Positions 1-6,780 of a stretch of 27,323 bases of DNA are shown piece by piece; position 1 is the first letter of the stretch; each line of letters begins with the position of its first letter. The stretch lies in the NCBI GenBank assembly GCA_965653225.1, contig CBFGZI010000041.1:1-27323 (forward strand), read 5' to 3'. The stretch is from JALZDI01 sp965653225. GTDB taxonomy: Bacteria; Actinomycetota; Actinomycetes; Propionibacteriales; Nocardioidaceae. A program made the translations under genes and the position numbers. The notes beneath the pieces were generated by a model. It was not told the origin of the DNA, made no database searches, and was given only the letters and a program-made list of their open reading frames with translations.

Positions 1-244
1 GGCTGACCGGCAGCTCCTGGGGGTACGAGACCGCGGGCAGGGCGTCGCGCCGGCGCTGCAGACGCTTCTCCGCCGCGCCCAGCTCGCCGGCGAGCTCCTC
101 CAGGGCGCGCGTCCGGCGCTCCCGGTCGGGCAGGCGGCGTACCCGGTCCAGCCGCCGCCCGAGCCGCCGCTGGTCGGTGAGCATGACCCCGGGCAGCCGT
201 CGCCGCAGGGCGTCGGGTGCGGGAGGAGCGGACTGCGGCGACAT
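1..244 (-). CDS. hrpA: ATP-dependent RNA helicase HrpA, N-terminal part only (gene runs off the left edge)
   Basis: This leftward reading frame starts at ATG 244-242 and is open to the window edge, so only about 81 residues are visible. The peptide begins MSPQSAPPAPDALRRRLPGV and is rich in Arg and Leu. It ends RRDALPAVSYPQELPVS, which matches the segment just ahead of the DEAH helicase core in HrpA proteins. HrpA is a DEAH-box RNA helicase, linked in E. coli to mRNA processing and ribosome rescue. The Walker A and DEAH motifs lie outside the window, so the assignment rests on the N-terminal signature alone. A weak GAGCGAGG Shine-Dalgarno precedes the ATG. The gene is divergent from the acylphosphatase gene, with a 60 bp gap. 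Confidence 0.72.
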   Translation of the reverse strand, partial: MSPQSAPPAPDALRRRLPGVMLTDQRRLGRRLDRVRRLPDRERRTRALEELAGELGAAEKRLQRRRDALPAVSYPQELPVS

Positions 245-304
245 ACCTCGCTCAGGATATGTGGTGGTTTCAGGTGGGCCGCGGTGATGAGGTACAACGG
301 CCAC

Positions 305-571
305 ATGATCCGGCAACGCGTTGTCGTGCACGGCCGTGTGCAGGGCGTGTTCTTCCGGGACAGCTGCCGCCGTGAGGCGGCCTCGCACCGAGTCGCCGGT
401 TGGGTGCGGAACCTCCCCGACGGCACGGTCGAGGCGGTGTTCGAGGGCGAGGCCCCCGACGTCGAGGCGATGACGAGCTGGTGCCGCGGCGGTCCGGCGT
501 ACGCCCAGGTCGAACACGTCGAGGTCGAGGACCAGCCGCCAACCGGTGAGCGCGGGTTCGACGTCCGCTGA
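305..571 (+). CDS. acyP: Acylphosphatase
   Basis: This 88-residue protein has the size and signature of acylphosphatases, small cytosolic enzymes that hydrolyse acyl phosphates. The diagnostic loop HGRVQGVFFRDSCRREA is near the N-terminus; its Arg binds phosphate. The strand GWVRNLPDGTVEAVFEGE supplies the catalytic Asn. The family motif is GxVQGVxFR, followed by GxVxNxxDGxV. I chose ATG 305 because homologues begin just before the first beta strand. In-frame GTG 284 and ATG 287 would add seven residues, and the only Shine-Dalgarno-like GAGG (289-292) is 12 nt ahead of 305. The gene converges with the universal stress protein gene, 15 bp away. Confidence 0.93.
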   Translation: MIRQRVVVHGRVQGVFFRDSCRREAASHRVAGWVRNLPDGTVEAVFEGEAPDVEAMTSWCRGGPAYAQVEHVEVEDQPPTGERGFDVR

Positions 572-586
572 CCGGCGGCCGGCCCT

Positions 587-1093
587 TCAGCTCTGCATGG
601 CGACCCGGTCGGCCTCGGCCCGCTCCTCGTCCCGCGCACGGGCGCGCACCACCACGACCGGGCACTGCGCGTGGCGGACCACGTGGTCGGTAGTCGAGCC
701 CATGACCAGGCCCGCGAAGCCGCCACGACCGCGCGAGGACACCGTGAGCAGCTCGGCGTGGCGCGACGCCTCCACCAGCCGCCGCGCCGGCGTCCCATGC
801 ACGACCTCGCAGACGACGTCGACCCCGGCGGGCAGGTGCAGCGCCCGCACGTCCTCCTCCAGCGCCTTCTGGACCGCCTCCTCGTAGTCGGTCATCGGTG
901 GCACGTAAGCGGGGTGCCACGACGGTGGGCGCGGCGCCGAGGACAGCACCCAGGTACGCACCACGTGCAGCCGGCAGCCGGAGCGCCGGGCCCACTCGGC
1001 CGCCCAGTGCAGTGCCCGGTCGGCGTGCCGCGAGCCGTCGTGTCCCACCACGATGCCCTCGCGGATGTCCAGGTGCCTGACGACCTCGTTCAT
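587..1093 (-). CDS. Universal stress protein (UspA family), ATP-binding type
   Basis: This 168-residue single-domain Usp protein starts at ATG 1093, behind a strong GGGAGG Shine-Dalgarno. An upstream in-frame start exists, but the sequence before residue 1 does not look like Usp. The N-terminal strand IVVGHDGS (about 14-21) carries the Asp that contacts adenine. The C-terminal half has SSRGRGGFAGLVMGS (119-133), the G-2x-G-9x-G-S/T signature of ATP-binding Usp proteins, followed by VVRHAQCPVVVVR. Such proteins usually dimerise and act in hypoxia, dormancy or general stress responses, though the mechanism is often unclear. The gene follows the SnoaL-like gene on the same strand after an 83 bp gap, so shared transcription is possible but unproven. 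Confidence 0.93.
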   Translation of the reverse strand: MNEVVRHLDIREGIVVGHDGSRHADRALHWAAEWARRSGCRLHVVRTWVLSSAPRPPSWHPAYVPPMTDYEEAVQKALEEDVRALHLPAGVDVVCEVVHGTPARRLVEASRHAELLTVSSRGRGGFAGLVMGSTTDHVVRHAQCPVVVVRARARDEERAEADRVAMQS

Positions 1094-1176
1094 CACCGCA
1101 CCTCCCCGCGGTGCCCCCACGACCAGCGTAGGCGCGCCTGTCAGCCCCGTCCTCGGCCTCGCCCCCAGCATTGTCG

Positions 1177-1611
1177 TCAGGCTTCAGGCAGCCCGCGTTT
1201 CCAAACCAGCTCCTCGACCAGCTCGCAGGAGCGCCAGCCGGCAGACGTGCGCACGAGCCGGTGGTGGTAGTAGCCACCGAACTCCCACACCTGCTCCGGG
1301 CCTTCCGGCTGTGCGAGCACGAGCGGGTTGAGGAAGTACGCCGTGGCCGTCGCCTGGTCGCCGTCGAGGCGGACGTCGACCTGGCCGAGCACGTGCTGCC
1401 GCCGCGCGAATACCGGCAGCATCTCGGCCAGCCACGCCTTGACCTCGGGCAGCCTGCCGACCGTTCCACCCGTGGCGGTGTAGTCGATGTGCGCGTCAGC
1501 GGTGAACACGGTGTCGAGGCCGTCCCACTGACCGAGGTCGATGGCCCGCGTGTAGCGCGTGAGGAGGTCGCCGATCTCCGTCCGGTCGGAGAGCTCCTGC
1601 TGGGTCAGCAT
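1177..1611 (-). CDS. SnoaL-like / NTF2-fold polyketide cyclase-dehydratase family protein
   Basis: This 144-residue protein begins MLTQQELSDRTEIGDLLTRY, the usual opening of the SnoaL-like cone-fold (NTF2-like superfamily; scytalone dehydratase and ketosteroid isomerase relatives). Features that fit are the helix with RYTRAIDLGQWDGLDTVF, the strand DAHIDYTATGG, and the late GGYYHHRLVRT, where such proteins keep catalytic Asp/His residues. The length is typical. ATG 1611 has an AGG Shine-Dalgarno a few bases upstream; extending the frame to 1728 would run through the divergent promoter region. Members act on small hydrophobic substrates or only bind them. Divergence from an F420-type LLM oxidoreductase suggests both serve one catabolic or modification pathway. 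The substrate is unknown. Confidence 0.85.
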   Translation of the reverse strand: MLTQQELSDRTEIGDLLTRYTRAIDLGQWDGLDTVFTADAHIDYTATGGTVGRLPEVKAWLAEMLPVFARRQHVLGQVDVRLDGDQATATAYFLNPLVLAQPEGPEQVWEFGGYYHHRLVRTSAGWRSCELVEELVWKRGLPEA

Positions 1612-1717
1612 CAGACCTGGTTCCCTGTCGGTCCAAAAACGGAACACCTGGTGCAATAGTGATCCCGGCTGTTCTAATGTCGGCGCCGTCCAGACGTCAA
1701 GACCGGGAGCGCACGCG
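1612..1717. promoter_or_regulatory. Divergent regulatory region between the SnoaL-like and LLM genes
   Basis: This 106 bp gap holds both promoters. On the plus strand TAATGT (1675-1680) is a good -10 box, but no good -35 lies 17 nt upstream (TGCAAT at 1652-1657), which would fit an activated promoter. Dyads seen are GTTCC (1620-1624) with GGAAC (1641-1645), and the nearly perfect CACCTGGTG (1645-1653). The stretch GTTCTAATGT and what follows resembles the promoter of the DUF1214 operon at 3512. No regulator can be assigned with certainty; the IclR protein encoded at 3493 is the nearest candidate. Confidence 0.45.
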
Positions 1718-2593
1718 ATGCGGTTCACCTACGCCGAGGCAATGACCGACCCGACGTACTACCTGCCGCTCGCGCAGGCCGCCGAGGCCGCCGGGTACGA
1801 CTCCATGACCATCGCCGACAGCCTCTGCTACCCGAAGGAGTCCGACTCGGTCTACCCCTACACCGAGGACGGCAGCCGCGAGTTCCTCGAGGACAAGGCC
1901 TTCATCGAGCCGTTCGTGCTGATGTCGGCGATGGCCGCGGCGACCCAGCGGCTGCGGTTCACCCCGTTCGTGCTCAAGCTGCCGGTCCGACCGCCGGTGC
2001 TCGTCGCCAAGCAGGCCTCGTCGCTGGCCTACATCAGCGGCAACCGGCTCGGGCTCGGGGTCGGGGTCAGCCCGTGGCGCGAGGACTTCGCGGTCACCCA
2101 GGTGCCGTGGGAGCGGCGCGGCAAGCGCATGAACGAGGCCATCGACATCGTGCGCGGACTGATGACAGGGGAGTACTTCGAGTACCACGGCGAGATCTTC
2201 GACCTCGACCCGGTGAAGATCTGCCCCGCACCGACCGAGCCCGTGCCGATCCTCGTGGGTGGGCACAGCGAGGCTGCGCTGCGCCGAGCCGCGCGGCAGG
2301 GAGACGGCTGGATGCACGCCGGCGGCGACGCCGAGGAGCTCGACCGGCTGCTCGAGCGGCTGCACGAGCTCCGCGTCGCCGAGGGCACCGCGGACCGCCC
2401 GTTCGAGATCCACGTCATCTCGATGGACGCCTACACGCCCGACGGCATCAGGCGGCTGGAGGACAAGGGCGTCACAGACGCGATCGTCGGGTTCCGGGTC
2501 CCGTACCAGACGGGCCCGGACACCGAGGCGCTGGAGGACAAGATCAGGCACCTGCAGGGCTACGCCGAGTCGGTCATCGCCAAGACGCGCTGA
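1718..2593 (+). CDS. LLM-class (luciferase-like) F420-dependent oxidoreductase
   Basis: This 291-residue TIM-barrel protein belongs to the luciferase-like monooxygenase superfamily. Family markers are the N-terminal strand MRFTYAE with AAEAAGYDSMTIADSL, the block RLRFTPFVLKLPVRPPVLVAKQ, then NRLGLGVGVSPWREDF, GKRMNEAIDIVRGLMTGEYF and PVPILVGGHSEAALRRAARQGDGW. The LGLGVG and PILVGG-type segments shape the cofactor site. Actinobacterial proteins of this subgroup usually use deazaflavin F420, but FMN use cannot be excluded by eye. ATG 1718 has GGGAG (1705-1709) eight bases upstream; an earlier in-frame start would overlap the divergent promoter. Context suggests redox chemistry on a lipid-like or isoprenoid substrate. 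It converges with the IclR gene. Confidence 0.9.
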   Translation: MRFTYAEAMTDPTYYLPLAQAAEAAGYDSMTIADSLCYPKESDSVYPYTEDGSREFLEDKAFIEPFVLMSAMAAATQRLRFTPFVLKLPVRPPVLVAKQASSLAYISGNRLGLGVGVSPWREDFAVTQVPWERRGKRMNEAIDIVRGLMTGEYFEYHGEIFDLDPVKICPAPTEPVPILVGGHSEAALRRAARQGDGWMHAGGDAEELDRLLERLHELRVAEGTADRPFEIHVISMDAYTPDGIRRLEDKGVTDAIVGFRVPYQTGPDTEALEDKIRHLQGYAESVIAKTR

Positions 2594-2596
2594 CGG

Positions 2597-2615
2597 GCCG
2601 AGCGGCCGCCTCGGC
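2597..2615. terminator. Bidirectional terminator-like hairpin
   Basis: GCCGAG (2597-2602) and CTCGGC (2610-2615) form a perfect 6 bp stem with a 7 nt GC-rich loop. It fills the 24 bp gap between the convergent stop codons of the LLM and IclR genes. There is no T-run, which is common for actinobacterial terminators. Confidence 0.45.
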
Positions 2616-2617
2616 GG

Positions 2618-3493
2618 TCAGCCCGCCGCCTCCGCCGTCACCGCGTCCGCGGCCGCCACCAGCGCGGACGCCCGGCGGGCGACCTCGGCCCCGGTCACCG
2701 ACTCGCCGACGTGCAGCGACAGCACGAGCTCCTGACGCCCCTCGACGTCGTACGTGGGAGCGGCGATGAGGTTCACCGGCCGCTTGCGGCGCGGGGCCAG
2801 GTCGGCCTCGAGGTAGACGCGCTCGCCCAGGTTCGAGGCCATCTCGCCGATCAGCTCCTGGACCCGCGGTGGCAGGTCGTACGCCGCCACGCCGGCCATC
2901 AGCGAGTGCAGCCGCAGCCCGGACGGGGTCAGGCTCTCCACCAGGTAGCCCCGCCGGCGGCACTCGGTGACGACCCGCCGCAGGTGCGCCCGGTCCAGCT
3001 TGACCGGCAGGGTCGGGCGCCTGGCCAGCCACGAGCTCAGGGCCTCGTCGTGGTCCCACAGCACGTACATCAGCCCGACCGGCGGCGCGAACGGGTACAG
3101 CTGCCCCACCCGCACCGACCCGTGAGCCGGCCCGGTGCGTTCCAGCACCATGATCTGGTCGCCCACGACGGCCGACGCCGTGCAGGTCGTGCCGTACCGC
3201 TTGCTCAGCGCCTCGAGGTGGCGGCGCGCCACGTGCCCGACCGCGAAGCTGCCCTGCGCCGACCGGCCCGCGGCGATCAGCGCCGGGCCGAGGCGGTAGG
3301 TCAGCTCGGCCGGGTCGCGCACGAGGTAGCCGCGACCGGCGAGTGCGTTGACGATGCCCAGGCAGGTGGGTTTGCTGATACCCAGGCGTCGGGAGAGCTC
3401 CGACAGCCCGAACCGCTCGTCCGGCCGCGCGGTGAGGAAGTCGAGAACGTCGAGCACACGGTCGGTGGGCGGGGAGGAGCGACGGCTGACCAT
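2618..3493 (-). CDS. IclR-family transcriptional regulator
   Basis: This 291-residue regulator has the standard IclR layout. An N-terminal winged helix-turn-helix (about 8-70) reads DRVLDVLDFL, then GLSELSRRLGISKPTCLGIVNAL, then GYLVRD and YRLGP. A ligand-binding domain (about 75-260) contains VARRHLEALSKRYGTTCTAS, a block resembling GxxxPLxxTAxGxAxLA (PPVGLMYVLW, divergent), and RRGYLVESLTPSG. It starts at ATG 3493 behind AGGAG with 7 nt spacing. IclR proteins usually bind a small organic acid or ester and control an adjacent operon. Here the gene is divergent from the DUF1214-SDR-sulfotransferase operon, its most likely target. The effector is unknown. The C-terminal 30 residues are Ala-rich. 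Confidence 0.92.
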   Translation of the reverse strand: MVSRRSSPPTDRVLDVLDFLTARPDERFGLSELSRRLGISKPTCLGIVNALAGRGYLVRDPAELTYRLGPALIAAGRSAQGSFAVGHVARRHLEALSKRYGTTCTASAVVGDQIMVLERTGPAHGSVRVGQLYPFAPPVGLMYVLWDHDEALSSWLARRPTLPVKLDRAHLRRVVTECRRRGYLVESLTPSGLRLHSLMAGVAAYDLPPRVQELIGEMASNLGERVYLEADLAPRRKRPVNLIAAPTYDVEGRQELVLSLHVGESVTGAEVARRASALVAAADAVTAEAAG

Positions 3494-3521
3494 TGACGGC
3501 TCCTGTAACGCGTTCTAGTGT
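3493..3521 (+). promoter_or_regulatory. Sigma70-type promoter of the DUF1214 operon with an embedded KstR-like operator
   Basis: The -35 box TTGACG (3493-3498) and the -10 box TAGTGT (3516-3521) are separated by exactly 17 nt, close to the housekeeping consensus. Inside the spacer and overlapping the -10 lies TGTAACGCGTTCTA (3504-3517). It is a perfect fit to TNNAACNNGTTNNA, the published recognition pattern of KstR, the TetR-family repressor of sterol catabolism in mycobacteria and rhodococci. A repressor bound here would block RNA polymerase. The box is also 10-24 nt upstream of the divergent IclR start. The promoter is read directly; the identity of the repressor is inference, and no tetR gene lies in the window. 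Confidence 0.6.
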
Positions 3522-3547
3522 GACGGCGTCCAAGAGTGGACCGAGGC

Positions 3548-3563
3548 GGTACACATTCGTACC
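3548..3563. promoter_or_regulatory. Palindromic operator candidate GGTAC-N6-GTACC
   Basis: This is a perfect 5+5 bp inverted repeat around ACATTC, placed between the promoter and the GTG start at 3591. IclR-type regulators bind short palindromes of this general size near their own gene, so this is a candidate site for the divergent IclR protein. It could also form a small hairpin in the operon leader. Confidence 0.4.
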
Positions 3564-3590
3564 TCCTGCGGCAGTTGTCAAGGAGCCCGC

Positions 3591-4760
3591 GTGCTGACCC
3601 AGCCGTTCGCCGACGCCGTTCTCGAGGCCGAGAGGGTCATCGCCGAGGCCGCCCATGTGCAGGACGAGCAGGACCTCGCGGAGGGCTACGACTACCTCGC
3701 CGGCAGCATCCGCGCCTCCTTGCAGATGGCATGGGCCTACGAGCGCGACTTCCCGTTCTTCGTCCGCTCGACCGGCCCCTACACCAAGCTGGGCCTCGAC
3801 AACCCTGACACGCTGTACTTCCACGCCAACATCCGCGATGACGCGGAGTACGTCGTCACCGGGCGACGGGGAACGACCGCCGACCTGTCCTTCCAGGTGC
3901 TGGCCGGCGACTACTCGCCGGTCGACGTGCCCGACAGCCTGGCCGCGTTCGACGACCGGCGCATCGACATCGCCGACGACGGCTCCTTCGAGGTCCGCTT
4001 CGGGCCCGCCAAGGGCGGCGAGGGTCGCAACTACTTCACGCTGGGCGCGGGTTCGGCGATGCTCGTGGTCCGCGAGGTGTTCAGCAGCTGGACCCGGGAG
4101 CGGCCCGGCGGCCTCCGGATCCATCGGGCCGACCGCCTCGGCCAGGCCCCGCCCGCGATCGACAAGGACCTGATGGCCAAGCGCTACGGCGTCGCCGGCA
4201 AGATGCTCCTCAGCAGGCTGCGGACGTTCCTGGCCTTCCCGGAGTGGTTCTACCTCAACCTGCCGGTGAACACGATGACCGTGCCGCGCACCACACCGGG
4301 CGGGCTGAGCACGCAGTACTCGGCGGTCGGTCACTACGACCTCGACGACGACCAGGTCATGGTGGTTACGGTCCCCGCGTCCGAGGCGCCCTACCAGGGG
4401 ATCCAGCTCGGCAGCATGTGGTACATCTCCCTGGACTACACCAACCACCAGACCAGCCTCACCGCCGACCAGGCGAGCATCGACCCCGACGGCCGGATGC
4501 GCTTCGTGGTCAGCGAGCGCGACCCGGGCGTGGCCAACTGGCTGGAGCGCACCGGGCACCGCCGCGGCTACGTGCAGATCCGCTGGCAGCGGCTCTCGCG
4601 CGAGCTCAAGCCGGCCGACGGTCCCGAGGTGGAGGTGATGCAGATGGCGGATGTGCCGCAGCGGCTGCCCTACTTCGCGGAGTCGCGCGTCACCCCGGAG
4701 GAGTACGCCGAGCGCATCGCCGAGCGGCAGGCCGCCTGTGCGGACCGGATGCTGGGATGA
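3591..4760 (+). CDS. DUF1214 domain-containing protein
   Basis: This 389-residue cytosolic protein has no signal peptide or membrane segment. It starts at GTG 3591, five bases after a strong AAGGAG. The N-terminal part carries YDYLAGSIRASLQMAWAYERDFPFF and LGLDNPDTLYFHANI. The C-terminal half has FYLNLPVNTMTVPRTTPGG, a divergent central region, and LGSMWYISLDYTNHQTSLTADQ. These match the DUF1214 family, common beside dehydrogenases and sulfotransferases in actinobacteria. No enzymatic activity is established for the family as far as I know. Many conserved Tyr, Asn and Asp residues suggest ligand binding or catalysis. It is the first gene of a coupled three-gene operon, and its TGA overlaps the next ATG (ATGA at 4757-4760). 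Confidence 0.8.
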   Translation: MLTQPFADAVLEAERVIAEAAHVQDEQDLAEGYDYLAGSIRASLQMAWAYERDFPFFVRSTGPYTKLGLDNPDTLYFHANIRDDAEYVVTGRRGTTADLSFQVLAGDYSPVDVPDSLAAFDDRRIDIADDGSFEVRFGPAKGGEGRNYFTLGAGSAMLVVREVFSSWTRERPGGLRIHRADRLGQAPPAIDKDLMAKRYGVAGKMLLSRLRTFLAFPEWFYLNLPVNTMTVPRTTPGGLSTQYSAVGHYDLDDDQVMVVTVPASEAPYQGIQLGSMWYISLDYTNHQTSLTADQASIDPDGRMRFVVSERDPGVANWLERTGHRRGYVQIRWQRLSRELKPADGPEVEVMQMADVPQRLPYFAESRVTPEEYAERIAERQAACADRMLG

Positions 4761-5557
4761 CCGCATCGGACGGCAGCACGGGCCTGCTGCACGACCATGT
4801 CGTCGTCGTGTCCGGCGTGGGGCCCGGCCTGGGTCGCGCGATCGCGGTGCAGTGCGCCCGCGCCGGTGCCGACGTCGTGCTGGCCGCTCGTACGGAGAAG
4901 CGGCTGGAGGTGGTGGCCGAGGAGGTCGCCGGACTAGGACGCAGCGCTCTCGTCGTGCCCACCGACATCTCCGAAGAGGCGTCCGTTGAGCGGCTGGTCG
5001 CTGCCGCGACGGAGCGGTTCGGTCGCGTGGACGCCCTGGTCAACAACGCGTTCGCGATGCCGCCGATGCGGGACCTCACCGACACCGACGAGGACGCGCT
5101 GCGTCGCAGCATGGATGTCAACGTGCTGGCGGCCCTGCGGCTGACCCGGTTGTTCGCACCGATGCTGGCGGAGCGGTCCGGCTCGGTGGTGATGGTCAAC
5201 TCGGCCGTGCTGCGGCACTCGCGGCCGCCGTACGGTCCGTACAAGATGGCCAAGGCCGCGTTACTGGCGGTGGCGCAGAGCCTCTCGACCGAGCTCGGGC
5301 CGCGGGGGATCCGGGTCAACTCGGTCGCACCCGGCTGGATCTGGGCCGAGACGGTGCAGTGGTACTTCGACCACCTCGCCGAGCAGCGGGGCGTCAGCGC
5401 GCAGCAGGTGTACGACGAGACCGCGGCCACGCTCGACCTGCGCCGGCTGCCCGAGCCCGACGAGGTCGCCGACGTCGTGGTGTTCCTCGCCTCGCCGCTG
5501 GCGCGGGCGGTCGCGGGCCAGTGCCTCGACGTCAACGCCGGCGAGTTCCACCACTGA
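4757..5557 (+). CDS. Short-chain dehydrogenase/reductase (SDR), classical type
   Basis: This 266-residue NAD(P)-dependent oxidoreductase has a Rossmann fold. The cofactor loop is VVSGVGPGLGRAIA (about 17-30; G20, G24 and G26 of GxxxGxG), followed by NNA (96-98) and the catalytic Ser149, Tyr162 and Lys166 in VNSA and YKMAK, with the usual 13-residue Ser-Tyr spacing. RVNSVAPGW follows, as in classical SDRs. Ala-Arg after the second strand (VLAARTEKRL) suggests NADP(H), but this is weak evidence. The start overlaps the stop of the DUF1214 gene and the stop overlaps the sulfotransferase start, so the three products are translationally coupled. It probably oxidises or reduces a hydroxyl or keto group of a hydrophobic alcohol. 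The substrate is unknown. Confidence 0.92.
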   Translation: MTASDGSTGLLHDHVVVVSGVGPGLGRAIAVQCARAGADVVLAARTEKRLEVVAEEVAGLGRSALVVPTDISEEASVERLVAAATERFGRVDALVNNAFAMPPMRDLTDTDEDALRRSMDVNVLAALRLTRLFAPMLAERSGSVVMVNSAVLRHSRPPYGPYKMAKAALLAVAQSLSTELGPRGIRVNSVAPGWIWAETVQWYFDHLAEQRGVSAQQVYDETAATLDLRRLPEPDEVADVVVFLASPLARAVAGQCLDVNAGEFHH

Positions 5558-6771
5558 TGACCGCGCACGCCGACACCTCCGCGTCGCCGGCCGACGGGCG
5601 TGACAGCGTCGGCACGGTGGAGGACCTGCACGCGTCGGCCTCGCGGCTGACCGGGCTGGACGACTTCGGCGCCGACCGCGACGACGGCTACCAGGAGGGC
5701 CTGCGGGTCCTCCTGGAGTCGTACGCGCGCGAGGCGGCCCTCACCCCGGTCGGCAACAAGGTGACGCGGGCGCTCCTGCGCAGCGCGCTGGTCGCCCGGC
5801 TGATCAGCGAGAGCGGCTGGAGGCAGCACCCGGAGCACGCCGACGTGCCGATCGAGCGGCCGATCTTCGTCACCGGGATGCCGCGCACCGGCACCACCGC
5901 ACTGCACCGCCTGCTGACCGCCGACCCCGGCCACCAGGGCCTGGAGCTGTGGCTGACCGAGGTGCCGCAGCCGCGCCCGCCGCGGGAGTCGTGGGAGTCC
6001 GACCCCGTGTTCACCGGGATCCAAGAGGGCTTCCGGCGCCACCACGTCGAGCACCCGGAGTTCATGGGGCTGCACTACATCGCCGCCGACCAGCCGGAGG
6101 AGTGCTGGCGGCTGCTGCGCCAGTCGATGGCCTCGGTCTCGTTCGAGTCGCTTGCGCACGTTCCCACGTACTCGCGCTGGCTGGACGGCTACGACTGGGG
6201 CCCGGCGTACCGACGGCACCGCGCCAACCTGCAGCTGGTCGGGCTCCCGGACGCCGGCAGGCGGTGGGTGCTGAAGAACCCCAGCCACCTGTACGCGCTG
6301 GACGCCCTGATGGCCGCCTACCCCGACGCGCTGGTCGTGCAGACGCACCGCTCGCCGCGGACCGCCGTCGCGTCCGCGTGCAGCCTGAGTGCGCACGCCA
6401 CCCAGGGCTGGTCCGAGGTGTTCGTGGGGGAGCGGATCGGCCACGACCAGCTCGACCTGCTCGGCCGCGGGGTCGACCGGTTCGCCGCCCAGCGGCGGCG
6501 CTACGACCCGGCCCGGTTCGTCGACGTGTACTACGACGACTTCGTCGCCGACCCGGTCGGGACGGTGGCAGAGGTCTACGACACCTTCGGGCTGTCTTTC
6601 AGCGAGGCCGCGCGGGCGGCCGTGCGGGAGCTGCACCGGGAGAGCACCAGCGGCGCCGGCGCGCCGTCGCACCGCTACTCGCTCGGCGACTTCGGGCTGT
6701 CCGCCGCCGAGGTCGACGAACGGTTCGCCGGCTACCTCGACGCGCATCCCCGGCTGGCCGAGGGTCCCTGA
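5557..6771 (+). CDS. Sulfotransferase family protein (PAPS-dependent type)
   Basis: This 404-residue protein has the two signatures of PAPS-using sulfotransferases. The 5'-phosphosulfate loop is PIFVTGMPRTGTTALHRLL (about 102-120). The 3'-phosphate site lies in VVQTHRSPRTAVASACSL (near 260-277), preceded by WVLKNPSHLYALDALMAAYPDA. The N-terminal 100 residues are helical, and LTPVGNKVTRALL is typical of the bacterial Sulfotransfer_3 group. No membrane segment is present. The start ATG 5557 overlaps the SDR stop (TGATG). The family moves sulfate from PAPS to hydroxyls of lipids, sterols or carbohydrates, but several bacterial members have no proven activity. With an SDR and a KstR-like operator nearby, a sterol- or terpenoid-like acceptor is a reasonable guess. 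Confidence 0.88.
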   Translation: MTAHADTSASPADGRDSVGTVEDLHASASRLTGLDDFGADRDDGYQEGLRVLLESYAREAALTPVGNKVTRALLRSALVARLISESGWRQHPEHADVPIERPIFVTGMPRTGTTALHRLLTADPGHQGLELWLTEVPQPRPPRESWESDPVFTGIQEGFRRHHVEHPEFMGLHYIAADQPEECWRLLRQSMASVSFESLAHVPTYSRWLDGYDWGPAYRRHRANLQLVGLPDAGRRWVLKNPSHLYALDALMAAYPDALVVQTHRSPRTAVASACSLSAHATQGWSEVFVGERIGHDQLDLLGRGVDRFAAQRRRYDPARFVDVYYDDFVADPVGTVAEVYDTFGLSFSEAARAAVRELHRESTSGAGAPSHRYSLGDFGLSAAEVDERFAGYLDAHPRLAEGP

Positions 6772-6780
6772 CCCGGGGCC
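6756..6780. terminator. Terminator-like hairpin overlapping the sulfotransferase stop
   Basis: GGGTC (6762-6766) and GACCC (6770-6774) pair around the loop CCT. Outer GGCC (6756-6759) pairs with GGCC (6777-6780), leaving a 2x2 internal loop. The structure spans the stop codon and the 9 bp gap before the convergent gene, so it could end both transcripts. No T-run is present. Confidence 0.4.

Noticed and set aside
2574..4766. Very long open frame antisense to the IclR and DUF1214 genes
   Set aside because: It runs through two well-supported genes and the promoter region. High G+C makes stop codons rare in the shadow frame, and its composition (His, Arg, Val, Gly-rich) matches no family.
4690..6747. 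Long open frame antisense to the SDR and sulfotransferase genes
   Set aside because: The sense strand encodes two proteins with complete catalytic motifs, so this is a G+C-driven shadow.
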